From positions 1,426,001-1,490,000 of the forward strand of contig CADCXD010000008.1 of assembly GCA_902806575.1 (NCBI GenBank): a DNA stretch of 64,000 nt, read 5' to 3'. A program made the translations under genes and the position numbers. Below the pieces are notes generated by a model that was not told where the DNA came from, did no database searches, and saw only the letters and a list, made by a program, of their open reading frames with translations. Shown here one piece after another: positions 46,915-59,187 of this stretch. The stretch is from Jackrogersella multiformis (taxonomy: Eukaryota; Ascomycota; Sordariomycetes; Xylariales; Hypoxylaceae). Positions within the stretch are counted from its first letter, which is position 1; each line of letters opens with the position of its first letter.

Positions 46915-47097
46915 CTTCTTCGACCAAGTACTTTATACCTACCTAGGTAGGTAATCAAGTCGTCACAACGAAATCCAAACGACTCATATTTTCAAAGCTC
47001 GATAAGTAGAAGCATATTTGCAAATCATTATCGTACCAAAAGCAATATATTGTTCCAACTTCGTCAACGACTGTCTTAATTATGAAGATGTCGTTCA

Positions 47098-48216
47098 TCA
47101 TGCTGTGTAGCTGCCAACCCACTTAGGAATAATAATCATATCACCATCCTCCTCCTCCTCTTCCTCTCCCCCTCCCTCCTCTATTTCTCTCGTCTTTGAT
47201 GTGGATGAGGTACTTCCACAACGAGGCCTCTCTGGGGTTGATGGTGCAGACTCCTCTGCCTTTTTCCGGATGGGCCTCCCATCCTTTCCAACCGGCCATG
47301 GCCGGTAATCCAAGAGCTCGTAAGTATATTCGTCAAATTTGAATTCTTTGAAATATCGGTCTGCTATCTTGAAGATGGCAAGGCGGGTTATCTCTCGTTC
47401 CTCCGGTGTGATGTGTCTTTGTAGGATAAGAGCTTTCAGATCATCCCTCAGCCTTGTAGCTAGCGCGAAATAATTACCGGCCTTGGCTATCTCAGCCAAA
47501 TGTCGGTGGACGAGGTCATATCTCTGGGCGTACATCGTTATGGCGATTCTAATGCCTTCAAAATCAGGCACCTTGGCCAATTCGGCAAGTGTCTTGATAA
47601 GGTCGGTCATCGGCACGTGAGGCTTTGTCATAGAGGACTCTAGTCGTTCTTCCTCAACCGTGAGGATTTTGTCGATTTTGATCCATGGTTGTGTAAGAAA
47701 TGTTTTCATAGCATCGGTCTCGGAATCTAGCTGGATCGATTCTTCGCCCTTCTGCCTCCTCGCCTTTTTCTGGGGTTTCTTGGCCTCTTTTGAGACTTCT
47801 ACCGCTATTTTCCTCAACTCCCCAACGGCATTGGCAAAATAATCACCAAATCTTAAGAAGAATCCGTCCTTGGATAACTTTTCGAGCTTTTCCCGACACT
47901 TAACATATTTGGAGTCTGCTTCGATTCGACGGGACATCTCAGCTTTGAGTCCTGGTAAAGTGCTTCGTACTGCATGTATGGCTGGCGTGTTGGCGGTGTC
48001 GAGATCTTCACCAATTCCCTCCAGATTTTCGATAATCTGTCTTGCTCTCTCTTCCGTCAGCGGGCTCATAACTCGTTGGCCGTTCTTATTTTTTTCGATG
48101 ACCTCTCGGAGCCATCGGGTCGTCTCGGAGATAGGTTCTACATCGGTACTTCCAGCGATGTTTCCACCACGACGCTTCTTGATATTGAGATAGGGCAGGT
48201 GTGTTTGTTGAGACAT
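47098..48216 (-). CDS. Hypothetical charged helical protein, 372 residues
   Basis: Not recognised. Single exon, start ATG at 48216. The product is strongly charged and predicted helical throughout, with probable coiled-coil stretches around residues 55-75 and 90-115 (RRIEADSKYVKCREKLEKLS), a basic KKPQKKARRQKG patch near 150 (possible nuclear signal), and a helical repeat-like middle (MTDLIKTLAELAKVPDFEGI, HRHLAEIAKAGNYFALATRL, ITRLAIFKIADRYFKEF) that could be an ARM/TPR-type solenoid. The tail is low-complexity acid (about twelve Glu/Asp) ending IIIPKWVGSYTA. No signal peptide or membrane segment. The uninterrupted frame, balanced codon use and AT-leaning leader with TAGGTA repeats support a real gene. 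It lies 2 kb from the AT-rich block; it could be lineage-specific. Confidence 0.65.
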   Translation of the reverse strand: MSQQTHLPYLNIKKRRGGNIAGSTDVEPISETTRWLREVIEKNKNGQRVMSPLTEERARQIIENLEGIGEDLDTANTPAIHAVRSTLPGLKAEMSRRIEADSKYVKCREKLEKLSKDGFFLRFGDYFANAVGELRKIAVEVSKEAKKPQKKARRQKGEESIQLDSETDAMKTFLTQPWIKIDKILTVEEERLESSMTKPHVPMTDLIKTLAELAKVPDFEGIRIAITMYAQRYDLVHRHLAEIAKAGNYFALATRLRDDLKALILQRHITPEEREITRLAIFKIADRYFKEFKFDEYTYELLDYRPWPVGKDGRPIRKKAEESAPSTPERPRCGSTSSTSKTREIEEGGGEEEEEEDGDMIIIPKWVGSYTA

Positions 48217-48910
48217 TATATCAGGTAGGTAGGTAGTCAGAGAGTATTGGGTGAATAGTATCGGTTACGGGAACAGCCCAGAATAGCAGGATTTTGGAAT
48301 CTTGCTGGTATGGTATGGTATTTGACAAGAAGTTGACTTGTCAAAATCATAGGGACCAGAGCTATTTATACCAAGTAACCAGGTATGTTCTTTCACCATG
48401 TATTGATAGGTATATAAAGTTCAGGTGGCGTTCAGGAGGCTTATTGAGTTTTGACATGACATGGTGGAGGCATCGTTGATGTAGGCTACGTCCATTCTCT
48501 GAACTATCCTACCTCATACAAGAGAACTACCTCTTCTTGACATATAAAGGTAATCTCGAGGCTCGATGTCGAATGATGACATTAGGTAGTTACTACAGTT
48601 GCTACATAACATATAGCGATAGCAAGGTATGTAGTAAAAGTACCTAGGTAGGGTTTGTAGTAAAGGCGCGATAGTAATATTAAGTGGGCCAAAATAAACA
48701 TTAATTAAAAGGTAGGTAGTTAACCAGTATTGCGTCCTCCTTATAAGGAGTGTCTTGACTCTTACTTTCGGAGAAGAAAGTAAACGACGTAGACAAGTCG
48801 AGCAATATCCAGCATCTCAGTATTCTCTCCTAACCTTTTACCTGCCTTTCATCCATCCATCCTTCATGAACACATGGTGAGCTGCCGTCAGGCTAGCAAC
48901 TAGCTTATAC
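48217..48910. other. Intergenic, no gene seen
   Basis: 694 bases between two minus-strand genes. A perfect 14-base palindrome (CTCCTTATAAGGAG) is at 48737-48750. TAGGTA motifs at 48225-48235, 48645-48660 and 48712-48720. Confidence 0.5.
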
Positions 48911-49563
48911 CTAGGCACGCTTTTTGTAGTCAGTACCATGACTTAGGTTGTCGTTCACCGATATGGAAATACTTACAGCACCCTTCGGCTCCTTAGCCTT
49001 AGCTCCCTTAGTCTTCTCCTTGAGAGCCTCGTTCTCGCGTCGGAGCCAAGCCACCTCCGCTCGCAAATCGGCCACCTCGTTGGTCATCAGCATGTGCTCG
49101 TTGAGCATATTGCTCATGGAGTCTCGGGACACTTGGCTAGATTCGGTGGCAGAGTTCACGGTTCGACACATGTCGTCGTAAAGAGACTGTCGGGCCTTTT
49201 CCTGCCAGCCCGCATCACTGTTCTTGTCCTTGCAATAGCGGTTGAATTCGAGCTTCAGTTGGGCATGGTCTGATTGTAGGTGTGCGTACTTTCTGGTGAG
49301 GCTGTCGAAGCGGTGTCGTACCACGTTGCTGGTATTATGGAGTTGAGTGATCAGCTCCCGGACTACGGGCACGATTTTGACGCCATGGACACGCATGTCG
49401 GCCATAATATCGACGATGGCGTCGTAGCTAGAAGTAGAACTATCGCTGTTCTTAGGCGAGCCTAACATGGTGAGCACATATACAGATCGGAAGGCCCTGT
49501 AATGAGTAGATCAGGTTACTTACCAGTAACTGGCTGTCGGTTGATAGGAGTCTGAGCAGACAT
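48911..49563 (-). CDS. Hypothetical coiled-coil protein, 196 residues
   Basis: Not recognised. Exon 1 is 49563-49524 (MSAQTPINRQPVTG) and exon 2 49461-48911; the 62-base intron has donor GTAAGT and acceptor TTAG and joins in phase 1 (G-GC), restoring one frame. Residues 28-60 (YDAIVDIMADMRVHGVKIV, PVVRELITQLHNTSNVV) look helical; residues 60-170 form one or two coiled coils ending in a heptad-rich VADLRAEVAWLRRENEALKE. The tail after a basic KGAKAKEPKGA may be mis-ended: a perfect donor GTAAGTATT lies at about 48980, so a further 3' exon could exist. No targeting signal. Same strand and neighbourhood as the 372-residue orphan, 700 bases away. Confidence 0.6.
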
Positions 49564-50300
49564 GGTGACTCTTAAAGCAGATGTCTATCTTTAGTCTACT
49601 TGATAGGATGGAGTTGGATTTGAGAGTCCTCAATAGCGACTAGGCTGAGTAGGTACCTAGGTACAAGCAACGTTAATATGATATACCTAGTTATACGAAG
49701 ATAAAAACTAATATTAAACATATTGGAGGCGACGGGAGACACATACGATAGACAGCAGAATCGGTTTCAATTGCAAGAGAAATGAGGGTTTGATGGATGT
49801 GAAGTCGAGTCGAGATGGTTCATATTTTTTGTAGGGAAAGTTTAGAGAAAGTGGGAGATTGTTACGAAGTACATTATTTTATATGTTGGAAGTTTTCACT
49901 AGCACTCGTAGCTCTCGTAAATTTACGAGAGCTAAAGAGAAAACCGAGGGCCCCCGTGATACTGATTTGCACCGACCGCGTTGTTCGATAAGGTTCAACC
50001 TCCTTTAGGTATCCACCATCGTAGACGCGTTCGTGTCTACCAGAGTGCCTTATCACCCCTCATATCGATGTAATCCAGGGTGTCGGTCATTGCTTGTAGC
50101 CGATACTTTCCTACCCAGGTAGGTATCGGATAGAGAAACCTCCATGATCATGAGTTCTCGGATCCGAGTCCGGCGTTCACTATGGTCAAGCTCCCTGTGA
50201 TAAGGGCAATAGGACTTGGAACTGTAGTTTAATTTCGAGTAATAATTCTCTATGGTCTTAAGGTCCTTACCTTCTCTTTCTTCTTACGAAGAAAGGCGTA
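49564..50300. other. Intergenic up to isochore boundary
   Basis: Promoter side of the coiled-coil gene, then ordinary DNA up to a sharp composition change near 50.3 kb. TAGGTACCTAGGTAC at about 49650-49665. An 8-base-stem hairpin (CTTTCTTC TTAC GAAGAAAG) at 50276-50295 sits just before the change. No gene. Confidence 0.55.
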
Positions 50301-50380
50301 ATGACTTATATATATACAATTTAAATATCTCCTTAAACGCCGTTAGCGCTTATTTAATCCTATTAGTTTAATCTTACATA

Positions 50381-50545
50381 TATTAATTAAGTCTTTTAAT
50401 TAACTTTATTTAATAATTTTATTTTATAAGTTTTAATATATTTCGTATTTATTAATTTATATATATTAATTAAGTTTTTTAATTAACTTTATTTAATAAC
50501 TTTATTTTATAAGTTTTAATATATTTTATATTTATTTACTTTTTA
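50381..50545. repeat. 83-base tandem duplication
   Basis: Two copies, 50381-50463 and 50464-50545, start with TATTAATTAAG and share TTTTAATTAACTTTATTTAA and TTTATTTTATAAGTTTTAAT with a few transitions. Located at the left edge of the AT block. Confidence 0.8.
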
Positions 50546-52540
50546 GCCGGTTAATTCTTTTACTTTACGAGATATTTTACTTTACTTTAATTTTTAATAA
50601 AATTTATTATTTATTTTATTTAATAGTTTTTAAATTTTATCGGGGTTATTATATGTAAGATTTAATTAAGGTTAAAAAGTTTTTAATTATTAATGTAATA
50701 AGGTTTAATAAGTGAAATATAAAACGAGTTATGTATTTTTTATCTTTTAAGAAAAGTAAGTTTTATTACGATAAAAGAGATTATTTATTAGATTTTAAAA
50801 AAGCTTAAAAGCTTTTTATTTAATTTTTTAACGAAACGTTTAGTTTTAATGTTTTTTACGTTTAATATTATAAGTTAATTTATTTTAAAGATTAATGTAT
50901 TTTTTTATCGTTTATTAATTTATTTCTTTATTCGTTAACGGTTTCGTTTTAAGTATTTTTATATATTTTAATGTATTTATATTATTTAATATATATATAA
51001 TTTATTTTTAAGATTACGTAAAGTGTTTATAAAAGGATTATAAGTTATTAAATGGTAATTATAATTAATATAAAAAAGGGTAAATTATATTAATAAAAAA
51101 GTAATGTTATTATAAGCGAATTTTATAATTATAAATAAGTTTTCTTAATTATTTATTTTATAATTAACGAAAGCTTTAAAATAAACCTTTAAAATTTAAT
51201 TAAAGCGTTTTATTTATTTATCGGTTTATAAGTAAAATATAATATTTATACGAGATTTAATATTTATTAATTTAAGAAAGTTTTTTTAAATGTAAAACGT
51301 AAACTTAAAATCTTTATTAAAAATAATATTTAAAAGTATATTATGTAATTTTTAATATTATTTAACGAAAATTTTAATTAAGTCGTTAAATTTCTTTTTT
51401 TTTACTTTAAAAGAAATAAAATACGTTATTTTAAAAAATGGATTTATTATTATTATTAATTAAGGTTTATAATATAATTTTATCGGTTAAAAATATTTAT
51501 ATAAAACGTAATAAAGGATTTTATTTTATTAATATTTTAAATAACCTCGTACGTAATTTCGAATAATGTTTTTAATGTTTAATTATTAAAATTTTTAAGT
51601 GATTAGTTTTAAAGTTTTATCCATTTTTATATATCCGGTAATAAAAGTATCGTGTTTAATGAAAATAACTTTTTTCTAAAATTTCGTAAGTATTTAAAGT
51701 TTTTTTTTCGATATAAAAGGTTATTTTATAAAGTAACGTTTTTAAAAGGATTTTTAATTTACGTAATATATTTTAAGTTATTAATAATCACTTTTTTAAT
51801 CGTTTAATAAAGTTAAAAGTTTAATTAAGTATAATGAAATTATAAAGTTTTTTTAATATAACGAAAATAATTATTAAAAAAGCTTATAAAGTTCTTTAAA
51901 AATATAAAAAATGTTTATTTTATAAAACCGATTTTATAAATTAATTTTTAATTCCTTTTTTTAAGTCGATATTACGGTAATTTTAAAAAAATATCGGTTT
52001 TATTATTTTATTTATTTAATTAATAATTAATTATAAATTAATATAATAAAAGTTTTTATATTTATTAAGTTTAATATCGGTTTAAAACTTTAATTATTAT
52101 AAAGTAAGTTAAGTTTTAATAATTCGAGTAAATTTTAATTTAATGTTTAATTTTTTTAAAATATTAATGTTATTTTTCGAAAAAGTTTATTATAATTAAT
52201 AATTTTTTATTATAAATTTTATAATTTATTTTTACCGGTATAAATTTATAAAAATAATAAGTTATAAGTTTAAATTTGCTTTATTTATTTTTTTAAGAAA
52301 AAATAACGTTAATAATATAATTTAAAGCATTAATTTTAATATAAATTTATTTCGAAAAGTTAAAATAAGTTATAATAAAAATTTAAATAAAACGAAATTT
52401 AAGTTTTTTAAAAAATCTACTTATTTCTTCGGTTTATTTTTAATCTTTTTTATTTTTTTTATTTATATTAATAATTAATTTTGTTATTTCTAAAAACTTT
52501 TTTATAAATTATTAATAAAAATTTATAAAGTCGATAAATT

Positions 52541-52692
52541 TATTATGTATTAATAGGTTAAAATAAAAGTTTTAAAATAGTTGTTTTTTTTAAAAGTGAA
52601 AGTAAAGTTAATATCTCGAAGAATAATTAATAAGTATAAAGTACGGGTTATTACTTTAATTATAAATTATATAGTTATGGTTTTTTATAATA
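52541..52692 (-). repeat. LTR-like repeat, copy A (3' side of the element)
   Basis: Aligns to 61878-62024 over nearly its full length with one 14-base insertion. Relative to the other copy it shows only C-to-T differences on the plus strand. Shared landmarks are TTAATATCTCGAA and the CACGGG-type block. Confidence 0.65.
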
Positions 52693-54899
52693 TTTTTTTA
52701 ATAAAAAGAAAAATTAACGTCCTCGTTAATTATAAGTTATTATTTTATTAAATTAATTTTTAATGTTTAATAAATATATTAAGTATATTAATATTGTTTT
52801 TTTTATTATTATCGTTATTATTAATTAAAACGTCGTTATTATCGTTTAATAACGTGTTTTTATAAACGAAACGTATATCGTCGAAATCGTTAAACGTTTA
52901 CGTTTTAATTATAAGTTTAATTTTTAATAATGTAAATGTTAATGTTTTAATTAATATTATTATCGGTTTTTTTATAATAAGCGTAATTAACTTAAGTACG
53001 AAAGTTAATGTTTTAATTCGTGGTATAATTATAATGATAAGTATAATAAATAATGTTAATTATAATTTATAAAGATATTACGCGCGTTTTTTACGATTAT
53101 TATAACTTCGGCGATATTTATTAAAAGCTTTTTTATTAATTATTGTTGTTCTTTAATAATCGAAAAGATTTTTATAATTAATACGCGTTATTATTATAAT
53201 TATTAACTTATATTTATTATTACTTATTATAAAGTGTCGATACTTAAAGATATTTTATCGTTATTATTAATTATTATAATCGTTATTTTATTAATTATAA
53301 TTTTTTAAAACTTTAGTTTTATATTATCGTTTTTACATATTAATTAAGTTAATTCGGTTAGTTTTAACTTATTATATAATTTTTTTAAAAAAGTCTCGAC
53401 GTTTTTTTTTACGTTTTTATTAATGCGAAATGCTTTAAATATATTTTTATTCGGGATTTTAAGGGATATTTTAATAATAATTTTTACTTTTTAATTAATA
53501 ACTTTATTTTATTAATTTATTTCCTTAAGTTAATTTTAAATTATTTAATAAAAGATCGTTATTAAAGGAGTTTTATATATTAAAATCTTTAATAAGGTTT
53601 TAATAATTAAAGTAACGTTAAATTATAAACGAAGCGATATTATTTTTATTATTTTTACGTAATATGCTTTAAAATCGGTAATATTTATTAAATTTTTATC
53701 GTTATTATTTCGAATAAACGATTTATTTTAAAAAGTTCGTCGTTATTAAAGTTTATTGTCGTTTTATATTTTAATGGTTTTAAATACTTTATTAATAATT
53801 ATTATTTATTTATCGTTAAATAAATATTAATGAATTTATTTAAGTATCGAATTAATCGTTTTTTTAGTTAAAGCTTTAAAAGGCTTAAATATCGGTTTCT
53901 TTATAAAAGGCATTATAAAGTAAAAAGCGAGTGAGAAATTTTTTTTATAAAGTTAAAGTTTATGGAAAAAAAAAGAGAAAAGAGAAAAAAAAAATTATTA
54001 TAAGGAAAATTTTTTTTTTTAATAAATGTAAGTAAGAAAAATGCTTATATAAATAAAAAATATAAATATAAATAAGTATATTATATTTTATCGTTATTAA
54101 GTAAATATTAATATATTTATAAGTTATTTTAATATTAAAATATTTAGTTTTTATTCGACTCGATTATAATTTTATTATAATTTAAATATCGAAATATTTA
54201 AGTAAGAATTTTAATGGTAATTATAATTATTACTTTAATCGTAATTATTTAATGATTTATAACTTACCCGCGCTCCTTTTTATTTTTTTAATATTATCCG
54301 TAAATCGTACTTTTCGTATTATAATAAATCTTAATTTTATAACTTTTAATAATCTTTTTATTAAAATTATAACTTATAATTTCGTTAATTTTTTTAACGA
54401 CGTTAATAATTAAGTAAAAGGAATTAATTAATTATTATCGGTATAATTTAATAATATATTTTCGATAAGTTGTTTTTTTAATACTTATACGATTATTTTA
54501 TCGTTTAATATATATTATTACTTATTTATAATTAATTATATTAATTCGTTAATTAATTCCGAAGGTATATCGTTAAAGGTTTACGTATTTTTAAAAGGTT
54601 ATATATTAAAAAGTTATAATTTATTAATAGATTTAATATAAAGTTAATTAAATAATAAAGGGTGTTTTTTATTATAATTATTTAATAATATTATTATATT
54701 TTAAATAAGTAAGCTTTTTAAATATTATTAATTAAAAGTTAGTAAATAATTTTTTTATTATACGAGATATTCGAAAATAAGGCGTTTTTTTTATTTATTT
54801 ACTCGTTAATTTAATAACTTTTTAATTTTATATAACACTTAATTATTATTATTTCCTTTTACGACGATTTAATTTAGTTACGGTTATTTTTTTACGTAA

Positions 54900-55120
54900 A
54901 GATCTTTCCCTTAAAAAATCTTAAATAATTAATTTATTAATATAACCTTATAAATTTATTAATTATTAAGTAACTTAAACTTATACGTAAGTTTATCGAT
55001 TCGTTTTAAAATTAATAACGGTTTAATACGTTATATTAATTATTTATAAAGCGGTTTATTTAATAATATATAACTTTTATATAATTTAAAATAAATTAAT
55101 TTATTTTTCTTAAAAAAATA
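54900..55120 (-). pseudogene. Integrase C-terminal module relic (GPY/F-like)
   Basis: Minus-strand reading across 55010-54960 gives RIDKLTYKFKLLNN followed, after stops, by IYKVILIN, the pattern of the Ty3/Gypsy integrase C-terminal segment (R-x-x-x-L-A-Y-x-L-x-L-P ... I-H-P-V-x-x). Just upstream KLYKSYILLNKPLYK fits the preceding KGY-L-P-x-K-x segment. Several in-frame stops; not functional. Confidence 0.6.
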
Positions 55121-57029
55121 AGATTATGTTTTAAATCGTAACGGGCTTTTATTTCGGTAATTATAAAATTAATATATTTTTTTACTTTTTTTTAATAATA
55201 TCGTTTTAATATGTCGTAATTAATTACGTTTTTTAATATTTTTAATAAAATAACGATAATTTATAGCTTAAAACTATATATTAATTTATTAAGTAACTTT
55301 TTAATTATTAATAATTTAATATTATTAAAGTTATATTATAACGTTAAAATTATTTTTAACCACGATATATCGCTTAATAAATAATAATAACGGATTATTA
55401 CCTCGATTTTTTAATTACGTCGTTTCGTCGTATTATTAATTTAAGGATAATAATTTATTAATATAATTAATAATATTTTAAATTAAATAAATAACGTTTA
55501 TTATATTTTATTATTAAATTTAACATTTTTATTTAAAATTACCTTATATAAAATGCCTTAATCCGATAATACAAATGCTTTAAAGAATAATACGGCTTAA
55601 TAATAAACTTTATACTTTATATTTTTAAGTATTAAGATCGTTTTTTTACTAAATTTATATATAATTATTATTATTATATTAAAATAAATAAAGCTTTTAA
55701 TAAATTATATATTTCTTTTATTTAAGATTTTTAATAAACTTACGATAAAGTTTTAAATTATTATATAAAATAATTAAAACGATGAGTTTATAAGTTTTAA
55801 TTTATCGTAAAGCTTTAAACGTTTAATTTAGTTTTTATAATAATCGGGGTAATATTCGACGTATTTTTAAACTTTTTATAAAAAGTTATAAATATAAATC
55901 GATTTTAATTTATAAAATATTTATTTTAATTCGAAATAATATTTTAAGTTATAAATTTTATTAAATAATTTATATATATAAGTTAATAAAATTATTAATT
56001 AACGTAAATTATTTAATTTAATATAATATATAAGATCGTTTCGTAATTTATATCGAAATTATTTAACTGTATTTTTACCTTTATTAATTTTTTAAAAAAT
56101 AGTACGTAAATAATTTAATCGTTTATTATAATTATATCTTTTTAATATTTTTTTTAAATTTATTATTTAACGTAAGTTTAATAAATATATAAATAAACTT
56201 ATTTAAAATATTTTTAAAAATTTATTTTATTTTATTTTTTTATTTTATTAAATCTTTTATATTATTTTATATTAATAAACGAGATAATATATTTAAAATT
56301 AAATTTAACCTTTTAAAGATATAATAAACGTTAAAGTTAAATTAAAATAAATATATTAAAGTAATTATTAATTTATTATTTATTTTATTTATATCGGTTA
56401 TTTTAAGTGTTGTTTAATTAACGATACTTTTCGTTATATTATAATCCGTTAAAATAATAATTAATTATGTATAAAATTATAATTAAACTTTATTATTTTT
56501 ATAAACTTATATTAAATAAGTAATTTCTAATTTTATTATTTTATATTATAATTTAACTTTTATTAAAACTTTTAATAAAAATATAATTAAGTAAATTATA
56601 TTAACTTTTATATTAATTTTGTTTTAAGGTATATTTATATAAAATATTATAACTTCGAAACTTTTTTATTTTAATATATTTATTTTTAAAAACGTTATTT
56701 AGTTATAATCTTAATGCGTTAATATTATCGGATTTAATAATTTATTTTATAATATTTTAAACGAATTTAATTTGTTTTTTATCGATATATATATAGTTTT
56801 TGCAATATATTAACGTTTATATTAAGATTTTGAAGGAATTTTTTATCGAATTTATCTCTTAATTAATATTTTTGTTTTTTTATCTTATAAAAACTTAATT
56901 TTTTATTAATATTATAAGATATGTTTTTATAAAAATCTTATTATATCGATATATATTTTTAGATTAATTAATATTTATAATATTAGGATTTTTTTAATTA
57001 TATTCGATTTATCGTTTATAATAATAACT

Positions 57030-57520
57030 TTTAATTTATTAATTAAAAATCTAAATAAAATAATCGATAAAAAACCGAAAAATGAATTTTTTAGTAATAA
57101 TATAAATTTTATATTATTGTATATATTAAATATTTAGTTAAGATATTTCTTATATTATTCCTTAATATTATTAAATATTATAATATCGTTAATATATACT
57201 TTAATAAAGTTTTAAAAAGGCTTTAATTTTTAATTTATAAATTGTTACGTAAAGGTTAAAGAATTTTTAAATCTTATTAACGTAACGTTAAAATTTTTTA
57301 AACCTTTTAACGATATTATTGTTATTTTATTTTTATATTTAAACGTAATAAATAATTAATAAAAAATAAGGCCTTGTTTATAACGTTAAAGATTTTTTTT
57401 TCTTATATTTTTTAAACGATTTCTTTTTAACGTAATAATAGGTAAATATTTATTAAAGCATTTTTATTTAATGATTTAAAATTAATAATTATTCGATCTT
57501 TTTTTTTATCGTTAATAAGC
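57030..57520 (-). pseudogene. Reverse transcriptase relic
   Basis: On the minus strand, 57500-57470 reads DRIIINFKSLNK followed by YLLLR at 57445-57431, matching the R-x-V-I-D-[FY]-R-x-L-N ... Y-P-L-P motif of Ty3/Gypsy RT. Further on, 57199-57170 reads VYINDIIIFNN, the catalytic Y-x-D-D-I-x-I-F-S motif with the first Asp turned to Asn (GAC to AAC), as G-to-A mutation predicts. Frame shifts and stops occur between the blocks. Confidence 0.7.
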
Positions 57521-59187
57521 TTTTAAATAATAAGATAAAGATAATTAAACGATATAATTATTTTTTATTAATTTATTTTACTTTAATTATATATTTAATT
57601 AAAAGTTTTATTAAAGAATTTTTTATTTTATATATTTAACGAATATATATATCTAGATTTATACTTTTTTTATTAATCGTTAATTAAATCGATCGTTATT
57701 TTTTTTAAATATATTAATAATATTATAATTGCGTTAAATATCTTACTTATTTATTAAAGTAAATAATTATTAAGTAAAAAAAAGGTTAAAATTATAAATA
57801 TATACGTTTTCCTTAATTATAAGTTTTAAAATATTTTTAAGTTTAAATATACTTAAAATTAATATATTTATTTTGATAAAACTTCGTTTTATTTTTAATA
57901 ATAATTATAAATTAATAAAAGATTTATTAATTAATAATAAAGTTTTTAACATTTCGTTATTTAAATGGAATTTTATTAATAAATTATTTTCTTTATGTTA
58001 AAATATTATATATATTTACGTTAAATTAGCCTTTTTTTTATGAAGTGTTTATATATTTTTTTAATAATTATTTTAATTATTTTAATTTTAATATTACGTT
58101 ATAAAATTATAAGTTTATTAAACGTATTTAAAAAAGCAATTTCTTTAAATATATTTATATTATAAATATTATTTATTACACCTTTTATTTTAATATAAAA
58201 AATAAAGTTTTTTTCGCGCGATAAATTAAAATAATATATTAAAATAAATATTATTATCTTAGTAAAGATAAAAAATTAATTTGTAATTAAAACTCGTTAT
58301 TATATTTAACCTTTTAAATAACGATATTTTATAAATATTTAAACTTTAAGATATAATATTAAAATTATATATATTTTAATATAATTAATAATTACGTTAT
58401 GTTTTTTTAAGAAATTATTTCTTATTAATAAGTTAAGTTAAAAACTTAAATAATTAATTTATATTTTTATTAAAACTTAAACTTAAACTTATTATTTATA
58501 TATCGTTTTTTTAAAAATTTAATTAAAAGTTTAACTTTAATTTTTATAATTAATTTTCCCGGGATTATTTTTTATATATATATAAATTTATTTAGTTTAA
58601 ATATTTTATAATTTTTAATGAAATCTTTTAATTATATTTTATTTATTATTTAATTAAATACATTAATATTTATATATATCGTTAATTTTTATCTCGATTC
58701 GTTTAATACGTTTATTTTTAAGCTTATATATTTTATTAATTTTTTATTTAAAAGTAAAAAAATAATATTTTTAATTTTTATATTTTTTAATTATATTATT
58801 TATATTTTTATTTTTACTTATTTTTAAATAAAGTAAGCATTAATAATTTTTTTAATTTTAAGTTAAATTTTTATCGTTTATTTTATTTTTCGAGGTAATT
58901 ATAAATATTTAAGTTTTATTTATTTATTAACGTATATATATTTAAAATAATTAAATTTAATATTAAATATTTTATAATATTTTTAATATATACGTTTTTT
59001 TACGGTTAACGATTTACTTTTAAAGAACGAAAGGTAAAATGTAAAGGTTTTAAATTTATTTATTAAATATTTTTTATTAAAAAATAATTATTTATTTATA
59101 AATTTTTTTTATTTTTCTTGCGATTTTTTTTATTTTATTTGTATTTAATTTTATTTTATAAATATATATTATCGTTAAAATAATTTT

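Larger units (their letters stand above)
45536..47097. other. 1.6 kb intergenic with repetitive patches
   Basis: No gene seen. 46200-46260 is G-rich with GGTAGGGTAAGGTAGGG. 46316-46380 holds two copies, 40 bases apart, of an ACTGCAAAAAGGGACTGCA unit. AAAAGG(G)TTA words recur through 46150-46800. 46741-46914 is a GC-rich insert flanked by an 8-base direct repeat (separate entry). Confidence 0.5.

Noticed and set aside
1..50300. Secondary-metabolite or defence gene cluster
   Set aside because: No polyketide synthase, NRPS, terpene cyclase, P450 set, NLR-type or toxin gene is visible; the permease and esterase are isolated, not clustered.
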